Part shown: positions 60,101 to 64,000 of the stretch, piece after piece
Position numbering within the stretch: position 1 is the first letter of the stretch
Layout of the letters: every line of letters begins with the position of its first letter
The notes under the pieces: generated by a model
The model's input: the letters and a program-made list of their open reading frames with translations, nothing else
Database searches by the model: none
Told to the model about the DNA's origin: nothing
Made by a program: the position numbers and the translations under genes
Assembly: GCA_005406025.1 (NCBI GenBank)
Contig: BGZK01000761.1
Coordinates: forward strand, 62,001-126,000
Direction of reading: 5' to 3'
Origin: Eumeta japonica
Taxonomy: Eukaryota > Arthropoda > Insecta > Lepidoptera > Psychidae
Length of the DNA: 64,000 nt

Positions 60101-60523
60101 CAAATTAAATTATAATAAGCATCTAAACATTGGAAGGAATTAATTTAGAATTTGATTTCAAAATTATTCAAAAATAAAACTGAAATCAGCAGTAAAGTAT
60201 GTTGTGTTACTACTATTTTTTGTAGCTATATTAGAAAATGTACTAATTTAAAATACACTATAGATGGAATAAAATAATTCTTAGCTAACAATTTAAAATA
60301 CACTATGCATTTTTTATTTATAAAAATTCAGTTAATAAAATTAAAGAACGTAAATAAAAATTTTCACTGGCTGCCATACCTGTGACTTGATTATTATATC
60401 ATAAGCTTGTTGCCAATGTTTACAGAAGGAACTGTAGCATGCCTGAGGTTCATAATCTCTGGGCTCTAAAGAACGAGTCAACTGCCGGGCAAGTGACAAG
60501 GATGTTGATCGCAGCCAACTCAT
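35901..60523 (-). CDS. FHIP: FHIP: FTS- and Hook-interacting protein, whole gene (16 coding exons)
   Basis: This is the insect FHIP/FAM160A gene (Drosophila CG3558; vertebrate FHIP1A and FHIP1B). Sixteen exons splice in frame, GT-AG throughout, into 915 codons plus stop, close to vertebrate FHIP1 length. Family knowledge: FHIP joins FTS (AKTIP) and a Hook protein in the FHF complex, which attaches dynein to early endosomes. The order of conserved blocks matches FHIP1: EELKLFSSLISHYS, VLNQLCVALM, ARDALLLCAKMS, PVLATGLSGLYSLLPR, SLEFCNAVAQVAHSS, LDLVVHGFLVPVMGPALLQ, TAYLELSLRCV, LVTLSLMETLIDLNCEDVML, LLSSLLKKIASMLDANLIQN and a C-terminal EWLKELSALALEHS. An acidic Ser-rich middle (residues 505-690) is the disordered insertion typical of the family. 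Introns are 0.3-5.8 kb and hold four mariner relics. The ATG has A at -3. Confidence 0.93.
36140..36447 (-). other. FHIP intron 15
   Basis: 308 bp between exons 15 and 16. Contains a short TA run and an A-rich tract; nothing else recognised. Confidence 0.5.
36448..36573 (-). CDS. FHIP: FHIP exon 15, residues 795-837
   Basis: The acceptor TTTTATTAG leads into TCGCAACACC; the donor is a consensus GTATGT. Length 126 nt, ending in phase 1. It encodes a basic Ser/Arg-rich linker, ATPQKSDSLEANTEDSSLRR and GDRKRRSFTSISLMFGRRLS, comparable to the vertebrate SRRPSLGELLL region. Confidence 0.85.
36574..36979 (-). other. FHIP intron 14
   Basis: 406 bp. A plus-strand open frame of 70 codons at 36772-36984 runs into exon 14 but is Lys/Phe-rich AT-driven sequence with no support. 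Confidence 0.5.
36980..37109 (-). CDS. FHIP: FHIP exon 14, residues 752-795
   Basis: The donor GTAAAG and reading frame are clear: LKAELDELTAGLYNTDVLVD, then KARVYLIQQELSLAKTRTYA and HDQ. The acceptor is less certain. The only AG that keeps frame is AAATACTGAGCAAG before TTGAAAGC. An open frame extends upstream of it as ILSK, which would match the family better, but no AG precedes it. Either the site is a weak polypyrimidine acceptor, or the adjoining sequence has an error or a strain difference. Length with the chosen acceptor: 130 nt, ending in phase 1. Confidence 0.75.
37786..38520 (+). pseudogene. Mariner copy D (different lineage), 5'-truncated, nested in copy A
   Basis: Plus-strand transposase remains include SDESWTYAYDPEPKRQSTVW (GDESW box with first catalytic Asp at 37883), VFQDEPNLTKMINAKSTLKQ and LHHDN (second Asp, 38159). 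The third Asp is at 38267 in YSPDLAPNDFYLF. A TAG codon is inserted three bases before that block, so the spacing between the last two Asp residues is one residue longer than the D34D typical of mariner; a frameshift also separates the first and second blocks. The copy ends with WFQRMQECIDHHGEYIEKK at about 38450. The N-terminal half is missing. Its subfamily is not that of copies A, B or C. Confidence 0.75.
38521..40009 (+). mobile_element. Unclassified insert: TATA-like promoter, SINE tail, hAT-like frame
   Basis: This lies between mariner copy D and the resumption of copy A. A TATAAAAACC box at about 38715 follows a CAATG-type motif, all on the plus strand. A long TA tract lies at 39178-39215. 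On the minus strand, GGGTTTGATTCCCACAAAAG at about 39290-39315 is a B-box-like tail of a tRNA-derived SINE. A 69-codon plus-strand frame at 39679-39888 (QCYKSVFYEIIDNVLNECCS) recalls the C-terminal region of hAT-type transposases, weakly. CTGGCAYCA flanks the whole insert at about 37761 and 40010 and may be its target-site duplication. Confidence 0.35.
40732..40910 (-). CDS. FHIP: FHIP exon 13, residues 692-751
   Basis: The acceptor ACTTTTCAG leads into GCCCATTATT; the donor is GTATGA. Length 179 nt, ending in phase 0. It encodes GPLLSSLLKKIASMLDANLI, then QNLQVTGLISKLVSFPTPLL and SALLLSPGFVLRPWVPSLFQ, equivalent to the vertebrate FMAVLFAKLENMLQN...NFLLTGLVAQL...PLLRSFLL block. Confidence 0.95.
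40911..41706 (-). repeat. FHIP intron 12 with a lepidopteran interspersed repeat
   Basis: About 41045-41375 carries blocks typical of a dispersed lepidopteran repeat: CATCCAGTGAGTGAGAGTAC, CAGTGGTCCACTTCCACTCT, TGGTGACTCATCCGGAGTAG, CGAGTGTCCATAGGCGGTGG and TAACCGCCTATA. No coding sequence is apparent in it. Confidence 0.5.
41707..41944 (-). CDS. FHIP: FHIP exon 12, residues 613-692
   Basis: The acceptor TTTTATACAG leads into ATAGTCACTC; the donor is GTGAGC. Length 238 nt, ending in phase 1. It encodes a Ser/Glu/Asp-rich, probably disordered linker with SLTSIGESSGYESFRYRAED and SEDQDGYAEDSFWKHSVKME. The GESSGYESF motif matches the acidic central insertion common in insect FHIPs. Confidence 0.88.
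41945..42474 (-). repeat. FHIP intron 11 with a LINE-type 3' tail
   Basis: About 42093-42215 reads, on the minus strand, as a 3' end rich in TTTTGATTTGATTT-like units, preceded by GGGTGTTAATGCCCAAAAGA-like sequence. Tails made of GATTTTGATTT repeats are a hallmark of a CR1-like non-LTR family in Lepidoptera. The element is truncated to its 3' end. Confidence 0.45.
42475..42795 (-). CDS. FHIP: FHIP exon 11, residues 506-612
   Basis: The acceptor TATTTTGTAG leads into AATCCCAGTG; the donor is GTGATT. Length 321 nt, phase 0. It begins NPSETLIGNYHAYLCNARFE with IVSRTLACTVWSSKYDC, equivalent to the vertebrate NYLEYLREARRGVDRCVRACRTWSxPYDG block. A low-complexity Asn/Ser/Glu-rich disordered segment follows. 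Confidence 0.93.
42796..43899 (-). repeat. FHIP intron 10 with a dispersed repeat
   Basis: About 42840-43130 matches, in patches, the sequence at 54480-54680 (AGATCCCT.../CTCACTAAAATCAGACACAA-like tail). Both resemble lepidopteran tRNA-derived dispersed repeats. The rest is AT-rich intron. Confidence 0.4.
43900..44262 (-). CDS. FHIP: FHIP exon 10, residues 385-505
   Basis: The acceptor has an uninterrupted pyrimidine run before CAG and the donor is GTAAGT. The exon is 363 nt, phase 0, the longest of the gene. It encodes LSLVTLSLMETLIDLNCEDV, MLELVYKYLLGGNHFMPHIQ, FLDLSPKCCLKPLSSTREWS and a downstream acidic helix. The LVTLSLxETLIDLNCEDV block is the insect version of the vertebrate MVSLSLFRTLLNLSCEDV. 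Confidence 0.95.
44263..45371 (-). other. FHIP intron 9 with long TA tract
   Basis: A long TA dinucleotide tract of about 57 nt lies at 45139-45195. It is followed by an inverted pair CTCATAGAACAATAT and ATATTGTTCTACGAG (arms differ at one position, spacer of about 30 nt). No other structure is recognised. Confidence 0.5.
45372..45539 (-). CDS. FHIP: FHIP exon 9, residues 329-384
   Basis: The acceptor GCGTTGCAG leads into AGCGGGGCGG; the donor is GTGATT. Length 168 nt, phase 0. It encodes SGAAEQAAATAYLELSLRCV through VIDMLLRRLDGSSQ, matching the vertebrate ASTAYLELFLRSI...LDTLVARI region. Its GC content and CpG content are clearly above those of the neighbouring exons, so codon use differs from the rest of the gene. 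Confidence 0.95.
45540..47311 (-). other. FHIP intron 8, AT-rich
   Basis: 1.77 kb of AT-rich intron. No repeat family or open frame could be named. Confidence 0.5.
47312..47398 (-). CDS. FHIP: FHIP exon 8, residues 300-328
   Basis: The acceptor is a long TTTTTCTTTCAG and the donor is GTAACC. The exon is 87 nt in phase 0. It encodes VAHSSIKNHLLDLVVHGFLV and PVMGPALLQ, the most diagnostic FHIP block (HNGFLVPVMGPAL in vertebrates). It is the second copy of a boundary between SLEFCNAVAQ and VAHSS that falls at a conserved position. Confidence 0.95.
47399..48488 (-). other. FHIP intron 7, unrecognised
   Basis: 1.09 kb. It contains a stretch of normal complexity at 47690-48260 that could be an old interspersed repeat, but I cannot name it. 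Confidence 0.4.
48489..48625 (-). CDS. FHIP: FHIP exon 7, residues 254-299
   Basis: The acceptor CCTGTTCAG leads into GTCTGAGTGG; the donor is GTAATA after CACAG. Length 137 nt. It encodes GLSGLYSLLPRTLNDKIYRL, then CPDDVNQVHKLTLFIDSLEF and CNAVAQ, equivalent to the vertebrate GLSALYSSLPR...SLEFCNAVIQ. Confidence 0.95.
48626..49630 (-). other. FHIP intron 6, unrecognised
   Basis: 1.0 kb of AT-rich intron. A short GC-richer piece at 49225-49260 is unexplained. The 48720-48790 region looks tRNA-like (GTTGGTTCAATCACATACTG) but lacks a convincing A-box. Confidence 0.4.
49631..49794 (-). CDS. FHIP: FHIP exon 6, residues 199-254
   Basis: The acceptor ATTCACAG leads into ATTTATAATC; the donor is GTATGC. 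Length 164 nt, ending in phase 1. It contains EFIIVRLLLSSVHREGSVGA, SARDALLLCAKMSAKSDQLA and YMLNVSNTCPVLAT, one of the best-conserved segments of FHIP (VHREG and ARDALLL blocks). Confidence 0.95.
49795..50782 (-). other. FHIP intron 5 with a hairpin
   Basis: 988 bp, AT-rich. It holds a nearly perfect inverted repeat at 50265-50317: 20-bp arms differing at one position and a 13-nt loop. The 61-codon frame at 49882-50067 has no acceptable splice context. Confidence 0.5.
50783..50891 (-). CDS. FHIP: FHIP exon 5, residues 163-199
   Basis: The acceptor CTATTCCAG leads into GTCAGTTAG; the donor is GTGAGT after CAGTCAGA. Length 109 nt. It encodes SQLVTVLNQLCVALMQNLKF, then IDLFFLTAHMQNGSQS, equivalent to the vertebrate QLCVCLAQEP...FFL block. 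Intron 4 (50892-53204) contains a complete but dead mariner copy. Confidence 0.92.
51021..52219 (-). mobile_element. Mariner copy B, complete but dead (FHIP intron 4)
   Basis: The right terminus read inward is TTAGGTCAGGGAAAAAGATT; the left terminus is the diverged TATAAAGGAGAAAAATTAAT, both followed by TTTCATATT-like text. Length about 1.2 kb, the usual mariner size. The minus-strand transposase is frameshifted. Its N-terminal helix-turn-helix pair survives at 51660-52034 (NAVFVRVAQRWYKHFQFGNL, DRHISSYDIAEKLGIDHQIV). The copy provides the full-length comparison that shows copy A to be split. Confidence 0.75.
52220..53204 (-). other. FHIP intron 4, left of exon 4
   Basis: AT-rich. A short GC-rich piece at 52610-52700 (GGAGGGGGGAGGGAG) is not part of a recognised element. 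No exon found. Confidence 0.4.
53205..53289 (-). CDS. FHIP: FHIP exon 4, residues 135-163
   Basis: The acceptor GAATTGCAG leads into GTGATAGCAG; the donor is a consensus GTAAGT. Length 85 nt, ending in phase 1. It encodes VIAAEPFLRPLLKLLSGFRN and ELPPVNIE, part of the N-terminal helical domain. Confidence 0.92.
53290..53845 (-). other. FHIP intron 3, AT-rich
   Basis: 556 bp with no recognisable repeat. The open frame on the minus strand at 53550-53816 is not bounded by splice sites that fit. Confidence 0.5.
53846..53915 (-). CDS. FHIP: FHIP exon 3, residues 111-134
   Basis: The acceptor ATTTTCAG leads into GTATGAAAATG; the donor is GTAATT. Length 70 nt. It encodes YENAVRLEELKLFSSLISHY and SSQ, matching the vertebrate block EEL.LFxxLxS. 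Intron 2, of 5.8 kb, separates it from exon 2 and is the largest intron. Confidence 0.92.
53916..56680 (-). repeat. FHIP intron 2, left part, dispersed repeat fragments
   Basis: Fragments of lepidopteran repeats lie at about 54480-54680 (TCAGCAGACCCCTATCCGCC, CCAAAGTCCCTCAACCTAAA) and about 56090-56290 (CAAATCGGTCCATTAGTTTT, an RTE-like search-box). The rest is AT-rich. No exon is supported. Confidence 0.45.
56683..57960 (+). mobile_element. Mariner copy C with strongly conserved termini (FHIP intron 2)
   Basis: The ends share GACCTTGAATAAGTTCTCGC (and continue with TGTTTC), with one A/G difference in the first bases, giving near-perfect inverted repeats of at least 26 bp. TA flanks are present on the left (56679-56680) and right (57961-57962). 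Length about 1.28 kb. The transposase on the plus strand starts near 56843 and is interrupted by several stops and frameshifts, so it is a pseudogene. Confidence 0.82.
56843..57880 (+). pseudogene. Transposase of mariner copy C
   Basis: Recognisable parts: MSTFVPNKVYLWG at the start, KKSAAEAHRILAETYSDHAL (DNA-binding domain), GNEKWIHYDNPKRRKS, LQHDNARPHVTKSVKSYLEI (second catalytic Asp), then in another frame PHPSYSPDIAPSDFHLF (third Asp) and GLADQRFYSYEEAKKWINSW near the end, finishing with KVVASDGQYF. The first catalytic Asp is Asn in GNEKW (57317-57319). Stops after the start (TAA, TGA), a frameshift between the second and third Asp blocks, and a small inverted duplication at 57077-57110 inactivate it. 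In active mariners the three Asp residues cut and join DNA. Confidence 0.8.
57963..59709 (-). repeat. FHIP intron 2, right part, with an old dispersed repeat
   Basis: About 58580-59060 resembles the repeat at 21740-21905 (CACACTCTTTACATACACCA, TTCACTCGCATCCATTATAC, TCATTCTTTTCAAACAGCCA, AACCAGTCCATTCTATGATG). I know this text as part of a common lepidopteran family. The rest is AT-rich intron. Confidence 0.4.
59710..59897 (-). CDS. FHIP: FHIP exon 2, residues 49-111
   Basis: The acceptor TTTATAG is followed by CCTCAACATC; the donor is GTGAGT. Length 188 nt, ending in phase 2. It encodes PQHLHDDVLGVVNHLEQLGT through YLLSENLLDKLYEWAVCTGK, the amphipathic helices at the start of the family's conserved N-terminal domain. 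Confidence 0.92.
59898..60379 (-). other. FHIP intron 1, nothing recognised
   Basis: 482 bp of AT-rich intron between exon 1 and exon 2, with no repeat or open frame of note. Confidence 0.6.
60380..60523 (-). CDS. FHIP: FHIP exon 1 (coding), residues 1-48
   Basis: The start codon ATG is at 60521-60523, and MSWLRSTSLSLARQL opens the protein. The donor GTATGG (plus-strand 60374-60379) follows CAG, ending in phase 0. Just upstream, at 60551 and read toward lower coordinates, a pyrimidine-rich TTTATTGCAG acceptor indicates that a separate non-coding 5' exon exists further right. The exon's first six bases are ATGTGA, a start-stop mini-frame (ATG immediately followed by TGA) that could reduce initiation. 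The main ATG lies 28 nt into the exon. Confidence 0.9.
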
Positions 60524-60551
60524 TGTACGTCAGTATAGTGTATGGTCACAT
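60524..60551 (-). promoter_or_regulatory. FHIP: 5' UTR piece of the FHIP first coding exon with a minimal uORF
   Basis: 28 nt between the splice acceptor at 60552-60553 and the start codon. It begins ATGTGACC, so an upstream ATG is followed at once by TGA. Such start-stop elements can slow ribosomes and reduce initiation at the main ATG. A transcript is needed to prove that this exon boundary is used. Confidence 0.5.
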
Positions 60552-60553
60552 CT

Positions 60554-63500
60554 GCAATAAATATAATAGACATGCAATATTAATGTGAAATTAATTGGAT
60601 AAATTTTAGTAGTTTTTAATCGTATCTTCTAATGATTGTATGCTAAGTTTTCATTAGCATCTGGTTCTAATAAAATTTAAAGAATTTGTTTATTACATAA
60701 GTCCCTCAGTAAAGTAGGATTCGAAACATTTGATATGCTAATATAGGGTTTAAAATACCACATAGATATAAACTGACCTGAATTATTGTGAAGGTTAATT
60801 AAAAATACCTAAATTATTTTCAATAAATATAATAACATCTAGAAAATACATATACTATTTTTAATTAATTAATTAAAAATAAAGCACAGCATTTTCAATA
60901 ATATTTAGCTAGTGGAAATCAATTGTGATAAGTTTTTAGCATTATATTAAAAACATTATTAACGTATATTGTTGACGATTCAACAAAATTTTTACATTTA
61001 TAAACATTATAGGTCAATTTTTATAAATTATCCAGCAGGTTTCAAATAATTTAAATGAAATAGAAAATAATCTAAGCAGCGATTTATAACAAGCAAAATC
61101 AACACAATACTGGTCTCATATAATTAAAATTATTTCTTAGCATCTTATAATTAATCACTAGATCATCTTCTGAATACTAATTTATCAAATGAACCTTGAC
61201 ATTAGATACTTTTACCTTGACGGGGAAGTAAACAAATTTCACTCTAAATCATATTCAGAATGACTAAAGGTTCTAAAATAGACGCAAATACCAAATAAAC
61301 CACAGGTTACACGATACGAACATATCGAAATGAGAAATGTGATTATGTCACTCACCACTGAGCTATGAACCCCTGCAATTGCTGGGTATGGATTTCCTCG
61401 TCTGACAACCTTCAATAGCGTTTTTATAATTTCGCTTTTCTTGAATAGTAGTACCTATTCAAAAATAATAAAAAAAAAACAGAAAGCGATGAAACGCAAA
61501 AAAACATACGTCTGCCTGTAAATCAAATGACACGAGAGTATTTATTTTTGATAGGTTCCTTGGATTCGAATATAAAAGGTTACCATTACAACTTCATTAA
61601 TTAGAATGTATTAACGTATTAATTAGAACGTACGTAAAGTATTATACTAGAAAAATGTGAGATAAATATTATTATTATTAGTTATGAATAGCATGTAAAA
61701 TACATTTTTTTATACATATAGTAAACTATAATAAAAAAAATAAAAGTATGTAAAACAGTTTACAATAAATAAAAAACGAGTGGTGTCGTAGGACACCAGA
61801 TAAGAACGAAGTTCCTTATTATAAAAATATTAATTTCATGTTCTATTCGAGGTATAAAGAAAATAATTATTTGGGTATACACTTTTTATAAATAAATGAA
61901 TAAACTCAATGACTATAAATATAGTTGATATATTGTATAAAAATTAAATTTTCAATTTTTGATAAACATTGTGCATTACTTATTGCTAGGTATTGTTCAC
62001 CGACATAACATCATTTGTCACGGTAATTTCTTCTCGTTGTTTATCTTGTACATTGTCGGAATTATATATTTCTAAACTAAATAGAAAACAGTAAAATAAA
62101 CTGTGTAACTTTGACATTGTTTAATAATTATCAACAATTATAAAAAGATTTATTTATAAATAATTTATTAATTAATAATAAAAATGAATAAAACTTATTT
62201 TTATTCATTTTAATTGTATAATTAATAATTGTAATAATTAATTTGATGTCAGAGAGTTTAAACATTTTTTTTTATTTTAAACAAAATTTAATTGTACTCA
62301 ATCACAAGCCACGCCTAGATCTTGAAACGTTAATGGAATGATATAATAATAATAGCAAACTGCAATAATATTATCAGTCATCACGTAAACTATACATTAG
62401 AAACTGTCTTACATAGACTATACATAATAATCTTAAGCTTTTTTTTAACGTTACGGACGTTTTATGTCGGTTAGGATACCCCTCCAAAACACTCCTTAAG
62501 GAATTTCGTTCCAAAAAGGTATACGAAGACAACTATTGAATTAAACATATGCCAAAGAAAAAATATTCATATATATATATTCTATGGCAACTTCGTATCA
62601 TAAATTTAAATTTATTTCTTTTTGTATTCTATCAGTGACCCAGTATGAATTTTAATATTTATAGAAAATAATAGCTATTTATATATATTGACAATGTGTC
62701 ATATTCGACGAAAATTTAATGTAACATGCATCACTGTAAAGAAACAGATGTCGCTTTTAGTAAAAGGCTACAATTCTGCCAAAAATGACACTCTTCATTA
62801 CAGCTGCACAAATAAAACAGGTCTTTAAAGTATAGCAACACACTCCTTTCTTTTTAAACTTATTTTACTAATGATGTCTGTAATGAAATAAAAAGGGAAA
62901 ATATAATGAAATTCTAATTAACACATCTTTTCTTTTAAAACCTTTCGATTTTAAAATAGGTTTTAGAAGAAAGAATACAAGAAATTAATGTTCTATAATG
63001 TAATTTATTATTTTTGTTCATTTGTTAACATCTCGGTTAATAAATAAAATAACTTAAAAAAAAATCATTAAATCGATAAGCGCATCAATTTTCCTAAAAT
63101 CCTTTAGTTTACTTAAATTATTAATTGGAGACATTTTATACCAAAATTTATAATAAAAGAGATGAAAATAAGCAAAAAATTTTGTTTTCCATTATCCGAA
63201 GATTTCCATTTCACCATTTTCAAATACTAATTTCAGGAAATATAGTTCCTTATTCACCAGTATTTTTTTGATAATTTATAAGTATAGTATCCTTTTAAGT
63301 TTTTAAAATTAGACTGCAACCATAAATCCAGGTCCAAGTAATATTTAATTTTATTACAATTTTGATTCTACCTCTCTGGAAAGACGATTTTTAACTTTTG
63401 ACCAAAATTTAACTATCTTATCTCAGAGTTAGGATGATAAGTAGTTTAAGCCTGAAAGTATAACTCCTAACAAACACATTGCAAAAGAAAAAATAGAAAA

Positions 63501-64000
63501 TATCTATTCGATAAATTAAAAATGGAAAGTCGCAAAAAATCGCGAAACATTTTCATATAACCCTGAGTTTAAGGATACTAGATTTTTTTTCGTTTTGACG
63601 TCACTTTTTGAGCCATTCTGCATAATTACATTAATTTATAGACATCGGTTGCATAGAAAAATTGTTATAGACAATTTCATTTTGAATTTTAAATTACTAA
63701 TTCCTTCTACATTTATTATAAATTTAAAAATACACCTAAGGACTCTGCAAGGAAATAAAATGGTGCAACTTTCGTCAATTCCATAAGCGAGAAAAAAGAA
63801 TTTAAGATTATTATGTGATCCTGTTTGCTTGTAGTCTAATGGAATAGTTCTTAGTCGAGATTATTGCATCGTGTTAACTCTCTGATTCTCTTAATATGAA
63901 ATTGATCGCTATTCACCCAATATTTATTTACTAGTATTGCAAAAATTCAATTGAGAATAAATATAATAATAAATGCATTGCATAAAAATGAAAGAAACAA
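60554..64000. other. 5' flank of FHIP
   Basis: AT-rich, repeat-poor sequence upstream of the FHIP start exon. Apart from the tRNA-like segment at 61310-61440 I find no gene, no GC-rich block and no recognised transposon. The first FHIP exon or promoter should lie here or to the right of the window. Confidence 0.4.
61310..61440 (-). repeat. tRNA-like segment, SINE head or possible FHIP 5' exon
   Basis: On the minus strand TAGCTCAGTGG (plus-strand 61355-61365) is an exact tRNA A-box. GTTCG starts 44 nt downstream at 61321, the tRNA spacing, within a diverged B-box. It cannot form a tRNA, so it is most likely a degraded SINE. The same A-box region also contains GTGAGT (61350-61355), a consensus splice donor preceded by CAGTG, and could be used as the donor of a non-coding FHIP 5' exon. 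I cannot choose between these. Confidence 0.35.

Noticed and set aside
1..64000. CRISPR array, toxin or phage-type defence system
   Set aside because: No evenly spaced short repeats with unique spacers and no prokaryotic gene clusters. The window is insect nuclear DNA.

Overview
This is eukaryotic DNA, almost certainly from a lepidopteran insect (moth or butterfly). The evidence is a strongly AT-rich background, short coding exons separated by GT-AG introns, several mariner-family transposons, a Jockey-type non-LTR retrotransposon, and many short interspersed repeats with sequence hallmarks I know from lepidopteran genomes. There is no bacterial-style gene organisation, CRISPR array, rRNA gene or intact tRNA gene.

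The main gene is on the minus strand between 60523 (start codon) and 35901 (stop codon). I reconstructed it as 16 coding exons joined by canonical splice sites. The reading frame stays open through every junction and predicts a 915-residue protein. It is the insect FHIP gene (FTS- and Hook-interacting protein, family FAM160A/FHIP1, Drosophila CG3558), an adaptor subunit that links dynein to early endosomes. Its introns carry the remains of at least four mariner-type transposons, one of which is split by a nested insertion of about 2.2 kb.

A second gene lies on the plus strand. Its last exon (27831-28273) encodes a leucine-rich, probably coiled-coil C-terminus that I do not recognise. A plausible first coding exon with a good donor (20871-20904) joins it in frame across a 6.9 kb intron. 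The two genes are tail to tail, with 7.6 kb between their stop codons.

The rest of the left half is repeat-rich. From left to right: a 631-bp pogo/Tigger-like element (1660-2290); a GC-rich 117-bp tandem duplication followed by about six diverged 270-320 bp tandem units (3506-5370); lepidopteran interspersed repeats; a 259-bp inverted-repeat MITE (9305-9563); a second pogo-like element with a non-LTR retrotransposon fragment nested in it (12168-13976); and a 3.4-kb 5'-truncated, frameshifted Jockey-clade retrotransposon (15261-18672, minus strand). The far right (60552-64000) is upstream of FHIP and holds a tRNA-like repeat but no protein gene I can support.

I found no convincing new biological system. 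The points most worth a second look are the nested mariner insertion, the iterated motifs in the pogo-like element, the diverged satellite array, the unrecognised two-exon gene, and several long near-perfect hairpins.
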